A stretch of DNA of 64,000 bases, from positions 13,597,501 to 13,661,500 of the forward strand of contig NGZR01000001.1 of the NCBI GenBank assembly GCA_002197995.1. The letters run 5' to 3'. Source of the DNA: Gaeumannomyces sp. JS-464 (Eukaryota; Ascomycota; Sordariomycetes; Magnaporthales; Magnaporthaceae). Shown here one piece after another: positions 33,966 to 46,247 of the stretch. Position numbers and translations under genes: made by a program. The notes below the pieces were generated by a model, which was not told the DNA's origin, ran no database searches, and saw nothing but the letters and a program-made list of their open reading frames with translations. Each line of letters begins with the position of its first letter. Within the stretch, counting starts at the first letter, position 1.

Positions 33966-35131
33966 CTAAAACTTGAGCGACTCCTTCAGGAACTCGAGCT
34001 GCCTGTCGAGGGTGGCGTCGAGGTCGCCAAAGGCCCAGTCGAGGTGGCCCTTGCCGGGGAGGAGGTGGAAGGTCTTTGGCTCGCCCATCTTCTCAAAGGC
34101 CGCGATCTGCTCCTCGGCGGGGCACTCGATGTCCTTCTCGGGCGTCACCATCATGGCGGGCGTCGGGCTGACGTGGCGGATCAGCGTCATGAGGTCCCAC
34201 GAGAAGGAGTTGTAGTACGTCTGCACCGTCACCCGGTTCTCGACGGGGATCTTGAGCCGCTCCAGCGTCGGCATGAAGTCCGGGCCCAGCTTGGGGCCCA
34301 GCGGGACGCTGCCGTCCTCGTTGACGTAGGGCAGGTACAGGGGCTCTGGCGGCAGGTAGACTTTTGGTTTAGCAAACATGGCGCGGGACAGGGGGGCATG
34401 GAGAATGGGGCTGACAATCACGTACCGTTGCCGGCAAGCCGGCCCGCGCGGTCCTGCATGGCCAGCTCCAGCACGGGCCGCCGCCGCTCGGGGAAGCCGT
34501 GGATGTCGATAATGGGCGCCACGGCGATGACGGCGTGGACGCGCGGGCTGTTGCGAAAAAAAAACCATTTAGTAAGCTAGGATCTCGGGCGGATTGCAAA
34601 AGTGAGGCTGGGGGGTTTTGGACCACCTACTCCAGAGCGGTCGCGGCGAGCGACATGTTGCCGTCGAAGCAGAGGCCCCAGAGCGCGACCTTTTCCGGGT
34701 CCACCATCTCGAGACCGGAGAGATATGTCACGGCGTCGTGGAGGTCCTCGCAGCGCTTGCGGGGGTTCATCTGGGAGGAGGCGGGTGGGGGTTAGACGTG
34801 GATCCGTGGTGGCGGAGAAAAGTTGTCGCCTCTTACCTCGCGCCTGGGCTCGCCGTCGCTCAGACCGATGGAGCGGGTGTCGAAAACGAGCGCCGTGATG
34901 TCGCGCTTCTGGTACCACTCGGCGATTTCGGGCACGAAGGCCTCTTTGGGCATATTGAACTGGCCGAGGCGAGCGTTAGCACCGTGACCTTCCCATTCTC
35001 TCTCGTGTTGGCTGGGGCTCACACACCCCTGGAGAAACAATGATGCCCGGCCCACGCTTCGAGGCAGGGTACAGCCAGCCCCGCATGGTGAGGCCATCAA
35101 GGGTCGGGAAGCTGATGTCGAGACGGGACAT
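33966..35131 (-). CDS. Polyketide-transferase-like alpha/beta hydrolase
   Basis: Five exons on the minus strand join in phase to 294 residues: 35131-35027, 34959-34837, 34770-34631, 34547-34426 and 34360-33966. All introns are 65-83 nt with GT..AG. It starts [20 protein letters not shown] and has [18 protein letters not shown] across the first splice. The fold and length fit the fungal alpha/beta hydrolases grouped with the fumagillin polyketide transferase. The nucleophile elbow reads [12 protein letters not shown], so the nucleophile would be Cys instead of Ser, as in dienelactone hydrolase; Asp in [10 protein letters not shown] and His in [11 protein letters not shown] could complete the triad. 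Being next to the enoyl reductase and PKS, it may release or transfer the polyketide. The open frame is intact. Confidence 0.85.
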
Positions 35132-35982
35132 TGTGGCAGATTTGGGCACGAAAAGTGGCGGGGGGAGTTGGATGTGTGTGTGTGTGTGTGTGCTGGATAC
35201 GGATCTTGCTCTGATCACAAGCCAAAGCAGGTGATATTTAACATCCAGGCTCCATGCTCACCGCTGCAAGATGGCGATACAAAAACAGGTGATGTGCACC
35301 ATGTCCCGCCACCGGAAGGACGCTGCAGGCCGGGCCTGGGTGCGGGTTCCGAGGCGGCATCCCGGGCAGCCTGGCCAGGCTGGCCCTCAGCTCCGATGCG
35401 GCTGGGTGTCAGACAGGTCTGGGCAGTGGACCCCCGATGCGACACGGCTGTGCTGACGGCCGCGCCGTCCCGCATGCCGGTTCAGCTCGCCCGATAAGAA
35501 TGTCGGAATTTTCGGTGAGGTCGGGTAAGCCGGTTTCCGCGAATATCCGAGGCCTCGATTGCCCCCAGGCTCGCGGTCCTCTCGGTCGATATGAAGTCAC
35601 GTGGATGACTTTGGCATTCCAAGGCGGGAGGCTTTACGTCCAGAAGGTTGGTGAGGTTGCAATCAGTAATCGCATCGCCGAGATATCGGTTTGGAGGCGG
35701 ACAAAAATGCTGCTAGGGAGATAGTGGATGGTCTAACTTTTAATGCTTGGAAGACAGGCATCGAAACATTGTGCATTTAATATTAAAGAACCGAATGCTT
35801 GTGCCCGGTCAAAGGGGCAGTATTTCTGGTTCTGGCGCCTGGATGATTCTACCGTCACGAGCTGTTTTGCGCATTCCGGGCGCCGTGGGGTTGGAGAGGT
35901 ACGCGAGAGCTGGTAGAATATTATTGCATTCAAAATAGAAGAGCTCTACATCAGGCTACCACCCTCCGCCGGCCCCATCACC
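35132..35982. other. Intergenic with a GT microsatellite
   Basis: A (GT)n run of about 22 bases lies at 35170-35191, just upstream of the hydrolase start. No gene is supportable in the rest. Confidence 0.5.
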
Positions 35983-37155
35983 CTAAGCCCCAACCTCGAG
36001 CGGCACGACAATCTTCTTGCCCCTAATCAGCCCGGCGCGCAGGTCCGCCAGCCCCGGGTCGACGCTCTCCAGCCCGCCCTCGCGGATCTCCAGCGGGTGG
36101 TTCCACATCTTCCCCTCGTGCAGCCAGCGCTCGGCCAACCCGAACAGCCTGGCCGCGAACTGGCGGTGCGCGGGCGTGGCGGGGCGGCCGTACATGCCGT
36201 CGAGGCGGCAGGGTGCGCCCAGCAGCGTGTTGGCCATGACCCAGTCGGCGCGCACGTCGCGGCGCGTGTATTTCACCGTGTTGGCCGTCGGCTCAAGCGC
36301 CACGTAGGCCCCGCCCGACGGCCCGATGGCCTCGTAGCACATCTTCATCGTGGCCGCGTCGGTCACGCAGTCAAGCACGTGCCTGAGCGTGTTGTCCGTG
36401 TGCAGCCGGATGTCGGCCCCGCACGTGGGCGAGTGGTAGTCGAAGCAGGCCGACGCGCCAAACGACTCGCACAGCGCGTTGTTGGCAGGGGAGCACGTCA
36501 CGATGGGGTTGAAGCCGGCGCTGGGGTTGGAGTCAGGGGGTTAGCAATCCGGTGCAATTATGGAGTGCTTGGAAACCGGTTGATGGATTAGGCCTGCATA
36601 CAGTTTGAGCAGTTGGATCGCCATCGTGCCAGAGGACGAGGCGCCTCCCGCCACCAGGACTGTGATGGGCGCCGTCTCCCCATCCTCGTGACCGTTCATC
36701 TCGCCTTCGACCAGCGGCAGGTTCAGCCCGGGCTCCTGGAACAGCGCGAGGCCGGCGATGCCGACGGCCAGGCCCATGGAGCAGGCCTGCTCGAACGGCA
36801 TGCCGTCGGGGACGCGGCAGCTCAGGTCCTCGACGGCCAGCGCGTACTCGGCGAAGCCGCCGCCGTCCGTGTTGGTGGTGAGGACACGGTCGCCAGGGCG
36901 GAAGCGCGTGACGGCCGCGCCGACGGCGACGACGACGCCGGCGGAGTCGCAGCCGCCGACGTAGGTGCCGGGCGCGCTCACGCCGAACTCGACGATCTTG
37001 GCGTCGTAGGGGTTGAGCGACACGGCGTGCACGCGGATCAGCATCGCGTCCGGCTGCAGCGTTGGCTGCGGGACATCGCTGGCGAGCCGGTAGCCGCCGG
37101 TCGGTTTGCTGACCATGGCTTTCATGGTGGGAGTGATGATGGTAGAGGATACCAT
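35983..37155 (-). CDS. Trans-acting enoyl reductase (LovC-like MDR)
   Basis: Two minus-strand exons, 37155-36602 and 36520-35983, join across an 81-nt intron (GTATGC..CCCCAG with a TGCTAAC branch site) to 363 residues, the usual length of fungal trans-enoyl reductases. It has the zinc-free medium-chain dehydrogenase pattern: VSLNPYDAKIVEF, GGCDSAGVVVAVG, FRPGDRV, the NADPH site VLVAGGASSSGTMAIQLLKL, then SFGASACFDYHSP and a C-terminal GKKIVVPLEVG. Such proteins, typified by LovC, act on the chain held by an HR-PKS that lacks its own ER, using NADPH to saturate the enoyl intermediate. The PKS starts 675 bases away in the opposite direction and lacks an ER, which fits well. An alternative start is the ATG at 37125. 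Confidence 0.9.
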
Positions 37156-37829
37156 GTTGGCGCTATGGGTAAACACAGAATTCCGAAGTTAAAAAAGATG
37201 GATTGTTCGCCTCAGTCGGGGTGATAATAATAATAAAACTGGAGAGGGCAGCTGCCTCCCGTGGGTTAACAGGTATCAACCTCCTAGCATCCGAATCCAG
37301 GAGAGTGCACCCGGCTGGATGATAGAGGATAGGAGATTTGCAGGCGTTTGCTCCCGGTCCACGACGGCATTGTTGGGAGTTTTGTCCAAGCCTGGCAGCT
37401 GAAACGATCGGACTCCGGAAGTCGGGGGGCGAGATGACGTGGATTCGCTTGTGGTTGCGACCGTTCCGATGACCGCGTTGGTAGCGATGCCACTCAGCTC
37501 GGCCTGTGCCATCGGAGCGCCGGAAAGCCGCATCGATTCATCCGGAAGAACTCGTATCTTGATAGGAAAACACGCCATGGTTGACATCGCCAAGGTCAAA
37601 AAAAGACGCAGAGTGTAGTTGGCGCCGGCATAAAGTGAGGAAGAAGGCGACAGACGATTGAATAAAGGGCCCTGAAGATATCTGCTGCTCTCCATCTGCT
37701 TCTGGTCTCTTCCGCCCCTTGTGGTTCACGAGGCCTGCAGAACATAAACAAACACCACTCGCTCACCGTCTTCACGAGTCCTTACTCTTTGACCACGAGC
37801 TCTGCAACCGAATCGCCCCTGTCTTCAAG
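37156..37829. promoter_or_regulatory. Divergent promoter between ER and PKS
   Basis: A 674-base interval separates the divergent start codons of the enoyl reductase and the PKS and must contain both promoters. That suggests co-regulation. I did not identify a specific operator or factor site. The minus-strand frame at 37695-37276 has no protein character. Confidence 0.6.
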
Positions 37830-40800
37830 ATGGGAAGCATAAGCTATGACCCCAAGTTTGCTGGGGAGCCCATCGCCATCGTGGGCAGCAGCTGTCGCTT
37901 CCCCGGCGATGCCTCGTCTCCCTCCAAGCTCTGGGAGCTCCTCAAGAACCCTCGGGACGTCGTTTCAGAGATCCCCCCCAGTCGGTTCAACACAGCAGGA
38001 ATCTACAACAAGGACAGCCAGCACCATGGTGTAAGTGTCCCAGCCTGTGGCGGCTGCGCAGGGGCGAACTGACAGATATCGCCAGAGCACCAATGTCCGC
38101 CATGCCTACCTCCTAAGCGAGGACCCAAGGGTCTTCGACCGCGACTTCTTCGGCATCAGTCCCAAGGAGGCCGAGTCGATGGACCCGCAGCAGCGCATGC
38201 TGCTCGAGACCGTCTACGAAGGCGTCGAGTCGGCTGGCTACTCGATGCAGCAGCTGCGCGGGTCGGCGACGGCCGTCTTCGTCGGCGTCATGTTCCTCGA
38301 TTACCAGAACGTATCCGCGCGCGGCATCGAGAGCCTACCACAGTACCACGCCACCGGTGTCGCCATGTCCATCTTGGCGAATCGCGTGTCCTACTTTTAC
38401 GACTGGAAAGGTCCCTCCGTCGCGGTCGACACGGCCTGCTCATCGAGCCTTGTGGCGTTGCACCAGGCCGTCCAGTCGCTAAGGAGTGGCGAGGCCGAGA
38501 TGGCTGTCGCGGCGGGTTCGAACCTGATATTGGGGGCCGAGCCATTTGTTTCCGAGTCGAGTGTGAGTGAATCATGGCCAGCTGGCGAGTCTTGTTCGTT
38601 ATGGCGGCGCTAACTGTCATCTTTCCAGCTCAACATGCTGTCACCCAACGGACGGTCTTACATGTGGGACAAGGACGCCGATGGCTACACGCGCGGCGAA
38701 GGTTTCTCGGCGGTCATGCTGAAGAGGCTGAGCCAAGCCATCGCAGACGGCGACCACATCGAGTGCATTATCCGCGAGACTGGTGTGAACCAAGACGGGC
38801 GAACACCAGGTTAGTAGTCTGAATAGATGCTATAATGTCAGCACGCGATGCTAATCCCGTCGATGCAGGTATCACCATGCCGAGTCCATCGGCACAAGCA
38901 GATCTCATCAGGGCCACCTATGCGCGGGCTGGTCTCGACCCGAGGCGGGAGCGCGACAGGCCGCAGTACTTTGAGGCACACGGCACAGGAACGCAGGCGG
39001 GTGACCGTAAGTCCATGCAGCCCCTGAACGCTGGCGGTGACAGACGCTGACACTGCATTTTTTTTTTTTTTGCCAACCCACAGCCAGAGAAGCCGAGGCC
39101 ATCTCGAGCGTCTTCTTCCCCAAGGGATGCAAAAAGCGACGGCGAGCTCATAGTCGGGTCCATCAAGACCATCATCGGCCACCTCGAGGGCAGCGCGGGC
39201 TCGCGGCATCCTCAAGGCCTCGCTGGCGCTGCAGCACGGCCAGATCCCAGCAAACCTGCACTTCAAGACGCTGAACCCCAAGATCCGGCCCTTCTACACC
39301 CACCTGCGCGTCCCGACCGAGACGCAGCCCTGGCCGGCCCTGCCCGCCGGCGTGCCGCGCCGCGCCAGTGTCAACAGCTTCGGCTTCGGCGGCACCAACG
39401 CCCACGCCATCCTTGAGAGCTGGGAGGGGTACGGCGAGAGGGCCGCCGCCGCAGCCGCGCGCAGCCTCGGCAATGGCGGCGGCCTGTTCGTGTTGTCGGC
39501 CAACTCAGCGCAGACGCTGGCCGCTAGGGCGTCTCACCTCAGCAGCTATCTCGAGGCGAACCCCGACGCCGACATGGGCCGCCTGGCGCGCACGCTGTTC
39601 CTGCGCGCCGACTTCCCCTTCCGTGCGGCTTTCTCTGCCACGAGTGCGCAACAGCTCGCCAGCAAGCTCGGCGCCGCTGTGCTCGGCAAGAGCCCACGTA
39701 CCATGGCGCTTCCTGAGGCGTTGCCGCCGCGCATCCTGGGCGTGTTTACAGGCCAGGGCGCGCAGTGGGCGACCATGGGTGCGGGGCTATGGGAGTCGTC
39801 GGCCGTGTTCCGCGGCGCCTTCATGCGCATGCAGGAGAGCCTCGACAGCCTCCCGGATAAGGCGGACCGGCCGGACTGGACGCTGGTGGGCGAGCTGAGC
39901 GCGCCGGCCGGTAAGTCGCGCGTGGGCGAGGCCTTCATCTCGCAGCCGCTGTGCACGGCGTTGCAGGTGGCGCTGGTCGACGTGCTGCGCGCCGCCGGCG
40001 TGCAATTCGCAGGCGTTGTCGGCCACTCTTCGGGCGAGATCGGCGCCGCCTACGCTGCCGGTTACCTCGACGCCCACGACGCCATCCGCATCGCCTACCT
40101 GCGGGGCCTGCACTCCAAGCTGGCCCAAGGGCCCGACGGCCGCCGCGGTAAGATGATGGCCGTCGGCATGTCGCTGGATCAGGCCAAGAACTTCTGTGCC
40201 GAATTCAACGGCGCCATCAAGGTGGCCGCCAGCAACTCGGCGCGCAGTTGCACGCTGGCGGGCGACGCCCCTGCCATCGACGCAGCCCGGGAGAGGCTCG
40301 AGGAGGCGGGAACATTTGCACGTGTCCTGCAGGTCGACACGGCCTACCACTCCCACCACATGCTGCCTGCCGCCCAGCCGTACCTGGATTCGCTGAAGAA
40401 GTGCAACATTAAGATCCACGAGGGTCTGGGCGAGAGCTGCCCGTGGTATTCGAGTGTGTGGGGCTCCAACGGACGCATCCGCTCCTTCGCCGAAGAGGAG
40501 GATTCGCTGCGCGGCCAATACTGGGTCGACAACCTGACCAACACGGTCCTATTCAGTCAGGCGGTTCAGCGTGCCATTGGCGAGAGCCACGTCTTCGACC
40601 TGGCCCTCGAAGTCGGGCCGCACCCGGCTCTCAAGGGCCCCGCCTCCGAGGTCATCACCAACATGACAGGCATGGGCCTCCCGTACTCGGGCGTGCTCAA
40701 GCGCGGCCAAGCGGATGTTGAGGCCTTCGCCGATGCCCTGGGGCTTCTATGGAAGAGCTTCCCGCTGCAAAGCGGTCGCCCCCTGGTCGGGTTCGAAGGC

Positions 40801-43800
40801 GTGCAGCGGGCCTTTGCGACTGGCGAGAAGATCAGCGGCCGGCCGGCCATTCTGAAGGACCTGCCCACGTACCCCTTTGACCACGGCACTGTCCACTGGA
40901 AGGAGTCGCGAGCTTCCGCCCTGGTCCGTACGCAGGGCCAGCCGCGCCACCAGCTCCTCGGGCACGCTACCACATTTGGCAGCGGCAGGAGGCGAGAGGT
41001 GCATTGGCGGCAGGTGCTCCGGATCGCCGAGGTCCCTTGGCTCAATGGCCACAGAATTCAGGGCGAGTACCTGTTCCCTGCAACGGGGTTCGTGACCATG
41101 GCGTATGAAGCGGCCATTCGCCTCGTGCCATATACGGAGCCCATCAGGATGATGGAGCTTCACGACGTTGATATTTTCCGCGCCCTGAACCTCCCGCCTG
41201 ACTCTTCCGGTACCGAAGTGCTCTTCACCATGCGCGTCACAGACCAGACTGACGACGCCATCACCGCGCGGTGGGCTTGCTACAGTGCCCCCGTCGACTT
41301 CGAACACGGGCAGGGGCTTGGAGCTGCGCCACCACAGGCCGATGCCCACGCCGAGGGTTTTGTGCGCCTTGTCCTCGGCTATCCTTCCCACGACGTCCTG
41401 CCAAAGAGGGCGGAGCCGGCCCTATCCCTGACCCCGATCGACGTCGAGGAGCTCTACGAAACGCTTGCAGGTCTGGGCCATGGGTACACAGGTGACTTCC
41501 AGGCGCCCGCTATGCTCCGTCGCCTGAACCACGCCGTCGTTACCATGCCCGCGGGCTGGGAGGGGGCCGATCAGGTGACCAGCCGCGAGATGAACCCGGC
41601 CTCTCTGGATACGGTCATCCACGGCCTGCTGGCCGGATACTCGTGCCCAGGCGACGGTCGGCAGCGCTCCGTCTACCTGCCCGGCCGCATCGACGGCATA
41701 CGCGTCAACATGATGCCGCTGCAGCGCACCGCCGACGACGACGGTCTGCTCGAGGCCGACGCCTTCGTGACGCGGGGCGACGCAAACGTCATCAGCGGCG
41801 ACCTGGACGTCTTCGACCCCGCGAGCGGCCAGACGCGTGTGCAGGTTCGCGGCGTGTACATGTCGCAGTTGCCGGGCTCGCGCAAGGGCGACCGCGAGCT
41901 GTACGCGCAAGAGATCTGGGAGCGCGACGCCCAGTCGGGTATCGAGCCCGGCAAGGAGGCGCAGGTTTCGGCCGAACGGGCCGAGGTTGGCAGGCTGGCC
42001 GCGCGCATGGCGCTGTTCTACTGCCGCAAGATGACCACACAGATCAAGTCCTTTGAGACTATGCTCATGAGCAAGAATCGCAAGGCTTTGATGAGTTGGG
42101 TACAGAAGGACCTTATTGCCAAGGCGCAGGCCGGAGAGCACCCCGAGACGAAGAAGGAGTGGATGGAAGACGCGAGCGAGGACGTCCTAGACAGCGAGAT
42201 CGACCGCCTCGACGCCGCTAACTCGGCTGATATCGTTCTGATCCGCGCCCTCGGACGCAACCTTGCGTCCATCACCCGTGGCCTGACGCCGGCCGTGAAG
42301 GTGGCTGAGAAGGACGACGCGCTCGCTCGCTTCTACGCTGGCGGTGTCGGCTTCCGTGAGGCCATACACGACGCCGCCACTCTCGTCGCTCAGCTTAGCC
42401 ATCGGTACCCGGCCATGAAGATGGTCGAGGTCGGCGCCTCGTTTGGCCCGGGCCTGCGGGACGCCATCCTAGAGTCCGTTGGCAAGCGCCGCTACGCTTC
42501 CTACACGGTAACCAACGCCGTCGAACCCTCCGAGCACGACTCGAAGCTTCTCTACAAGCTGCTCGATATGGACAAAGATCCCCTCCGCCAGGGATTTTCC
42601 GAGGGATCGTTCGACCTGGCGATTGCGGCCACTTCGTACTCCACCATGATCAACACCGAGACGCTAGCCAATGCGCGCAAGCTCCTCCGTCCCGGCGGCT
42701 TCTTGCTCATTGTTGCCTTGACTGGTGACTCTCTCCCCGTCCGTCTGGTCCAGTCTCTGCTCCCTGGCTCATGGATGGAGAGGGACGACGGGCAGCCGCA
42801 GATTTTCAGCGTCTCAGAATGTGACAATGTGCTCAAGGAGGTTGGTTTCTCGGGCGTCGATGCCAGTTCCACTCCATCCTTCTGCAGCGTCATGCTCTCC
42901 CAGGCCGTCGACGACGCCGTCATAGCCGTGCGCGATCCCGCTACCATGATACAACAGCTGGAAGCCGAGGTTGTTATCGTGCACGACCCGTCTCCAGGCG
43001 CCGGCGTGACCAAGCTGGCCTCCCAGGTGGCAAAGAAACTTGCGCAGCTGGCAACTGTCAAGACCGCCGCCGGCCTCGAGGGCATCCGTATTCCAGCCGG
43101 AGCTATCGTGCTCAACCTCTGCGATCTCGACACCCCGACCTGGCACGAGATGCACGAGCGCCGCTTCCAGGGCCTGCAGGAGGTGATGCGCCAGGCCAGC
43201 GCTCTCCTCTGGGTTACCGAGGGCGCTCGCGCCGGGACCAAGCCCGAGAATACCATGGTCCTAGGCTGGGGGGTCGGCGCGCGTTGAGCGTACCACAATG
43301 AAGCTGCAAGTCCTGGATCTCGAGCAGGAAACCTACACGGTCGATCCTGATGTGATCTTCAAGCTTCTGCTCCGCCTCGCTGACACTCGCGAGCAGAGCC
43401 AGGAAATTCTCCTGGACCCTCGAGCCAGAGCTGGTGCTCAGGGACAACGCCTTCTACGTCCCCAGGGTGTGGCCCATTGATGAGCTGAACGCGCTAGCTG
43501 ACACGACGACGGTACAAGGATGTCACTGTCGAGGTGCCCGCGACAAGCCCGCTTATAATACTAGATGAGCGGGGACAGCTGACAGTTGGGCGATCATACC
43601 AAGACAACGCGCAAGCCCAGACCTGGGAGATTTTGGCAGCGTCTGTGCACAAGCTTCGTCTTCGGGACGAGCAGCAGGCCAAACGGCTCTGTGTCTTGCG
43701 CAACTCCACATCTGGAGAGTCGGTCCTGGTGCTGACATATCAGCAGGGTTCGAGCTGGGGGACCGATGTCCTCTGGCGCTACGGCAAGGACGGCCAAGTC

Positions 43801-45522
43801 GCCAGCTACAGCCACCAAATGCACCACCTGCTGGCTGCCGGAATCGCCGAGGCCATCCTGCAGGGCGTCGACGGCCGGGTCTGGGTACACGGCGCCCCGG
43901 CCTGGCTAGCCAAGGAGTTGGAGCTCGTGGCCTCGCGGCAGGACGACCTCAGACTCTATCAGACAACCGGCGACGCCGAGAAGAGCGACGCGCAGACCAA
44001 GTTCCTGCACCCATTCCTCACAGAGCGCGAGCTCGCCCTGGCCAAACCCGCAGGCGTCTCCAGATTAATCTGCCTGGACGACACGAACCATCCCAAGGCG
44101 CTCGTTGACGTGGTTCACAAGAACTGGCCAGCCATCAAGGTGGAGTGCCCAGACTTGTCCCTAGACGGTCATGAAGGCGTCGTTTCCAAGAACCTCAGCC
44201 ATGCCAGGTTCGCTGGTCTGGTGGAGAAGGAGTTGGGCATCAGTGCCCCTCTCCCCGGCTCTGTGGTCGAGGGATGCATTGTCCCCGTGCAGGATATCCC
44301 CAACACCACCCTGTCGTCGGTACCGCCAGCGGGAGTCTTCGATAGGACGACGGCCGCGACTGTCACGGCCAAGCTCCTTCCGCCCAACCACGCAGGCCTC
44401 TTCTCGGCCGACAAGACATACCTCCTCCTCGGTCTCGCGGGTGACCTGGGTATCTCGATCGCGCACTGGCTGGTCGACAATGGCGCCCGCCACGTTGTGC
44501 TGGCCTCGCGCAACCCCGTCGTCCCCCAGGCCGTCGTCGACCACGCCGCCGCTGTCAAAGGCGCCAACCTGCGCTTCATGGCCATCGACATCTGCAGCGC
44601 CACGTCCCTCGGGGCAGCCTGGGCAGACATCCACGAGACCATGCCGCCTATTGCTGGCGTCATGAACGGCGCCATGGTCATGCTCGACCAACTCTTCGCA
44701 GACCAGCCGTGGGCCAACTTCTCAGCCGTCATGGCACCCAAGGTAGCGGGCACGCAAAACCTCATGGAACTCCTGGAGCGGTCGGCCAAGCCGGGCCAGC
44801 TCGACTTCGTCATGTTCTTCTCGTCGGCCGTCGCTGTTGCGGGCAACGCCGGACAAACGGCGTACGGCGCGTCCAACTGGTATATGCAGGGCGCGGCCAG
44901 CCAGCTACGGCGGCGCGGCACGCCGGCCTGCGTGGTGCACATCGGGCACGTGAGCGGGCTGGGCTTCGTGCACCGGCACGAGCAGCGCAAGAAGATCGAG
45001 GAGGCGCTGCACGTGCTGATGGCGGCCATCAGCGAAACGGACCTGCTCGACACGCTGGCCGAGGCCATCGTGGGCGGGCGGCCGAGCGGTGCGGGTCCCG
45101 CCGAGATCATCGCGGGCATCCGCGGCGACATCCGCGAGTACACGTGGCGCGAGCAGCCGCGGCTGTGGCACTACCTACAGTCGGACGACGCCGGCGACGC
45201 GGACCAGGACGGCGGCAACGTGTCGCTCAAGGCGCAGCTCGCGACTGCGGTCGGCGACCAGGACGCGTGCCTCGAGCTGCTGCTCAAGAGTTTCGGGGCG
45301 GCGCTGTGCGCCATGCTGCATATGAAGCCCGAGGAGCTCGACAGCAACATGCCTGTTGCCAGCCTGGGTATCGATTCGCTCGTGGCGGTAAGGATCAGGG
45401 AGTGGTTTATGCACCACGTCGGGGTTGAGGTGTCGGTGCTCAAGGTCATGTCGGCAAACATGGCGCTGGTGGACCTGTGCAAGGATGTCTTGGCTGGGTG
45501 GCGGAAGCAGATCGAAGCTTGA
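37830..45522 (+). CDS. Highly reducing polyketide synthase without ER
   Basis: Exons 37830-38030, 38086-38562, 38629-38809, 38869-39006 and 39084-45522 encode about 2475 residues. Domains in order: KS ([12 protein letters not shown] with Cys, [11 protein letters not shown] with His, [10 protein letters not shown]); AT ([30 protein letters not shown]); DH ([19 protein letters not shown] with His, Asp in [10 protein letters not shown]); C-methyltransferase ([14 protein letters not shown], weak SAM site); KR ([38 protein letters not shown] with Tyr); ACP ([12 protein letters not shown]). No ER NADPH motif lies between cMT and KR and no release domain follows the ACP. Single-base frame breaks occur at about 39131-39135, 39200-39205, 43268-43273, 43404-43406 and 43507-43512, each fitting one extra base, several in homopolymers. 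There are no RIP stops. Product unknown. Confidence 0.9.
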
Positions 45523-46247
45523 CCTGTGGTTTTGATGGCAAAGGGAAGTTTTCGTTTGTCGGTGTCTCCATCCTTTTCTTGCCGTTGCCCGGTGTTTTTC
45601 CTTCCTTGCGTTCAATGTTTGTTCTTGGGTACGAGGTAATAAACGCTAGAACTTTTCGTCAGATCAAGAAAATGATCACCCTGATTTTAAGTGGATCCAG
45701 GGTGTCTCGGGCCGGACCTCGCTGCACGTCACGACATGTGAAGGTTCTATCCAAAAGTCGCACGGTGCTACCCCATTCACCACGTACGTAGTTCGATCCA
45801 AGCTCAGGGCTGCCTCTTCTACGCCTGCCAAACGCGACACATTTCGTACCACCCACGCCTCGACCAAGGCTGCTCGTCGCGGCAACGCCTGGCGGCGCAT
45901 GACTTCAACCTGGTATTAGAAAACCTAGCGGGAGTGGCGTCATGGTCCGGTTGGAGTACCCGCCACAACGGTACTCCGCGACTGATGCCTAGGGAACAAA
46001 GCTGGCACAGAAGAACATCAAGAAGCACGACGGCATCACAGAGAACACGCCCCCAGGACCTCCCTGCCCAAGAGCAGCAAGCGCGGTTCCCAAGAAGAAA
46101 AACAAGCGCGATCTGCAAGAGGAAAAAAGTTCAAAATAGCAACGCGACGGCCAGAAACGTGGGACAAAACCGTGCAGACAGTCATCAACCAACACGTGCC
46201 GGTATCAAAGCATATGCAGTGGTCACAGTGATTGCAGGATGAGATGA
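45523..46247. other. 3' flank of the PKS, no gene seen
   Basis: No protein-like frame. Composition moves from genic to mixed before the TPR-CHAT fragment. Confidence 0.45.

Noticed and set aside
33909..34580. 223-codon plus-strand frame
   Set aside because: Shadow of the polyketide-transferase-like hydrolase on the minus strand.
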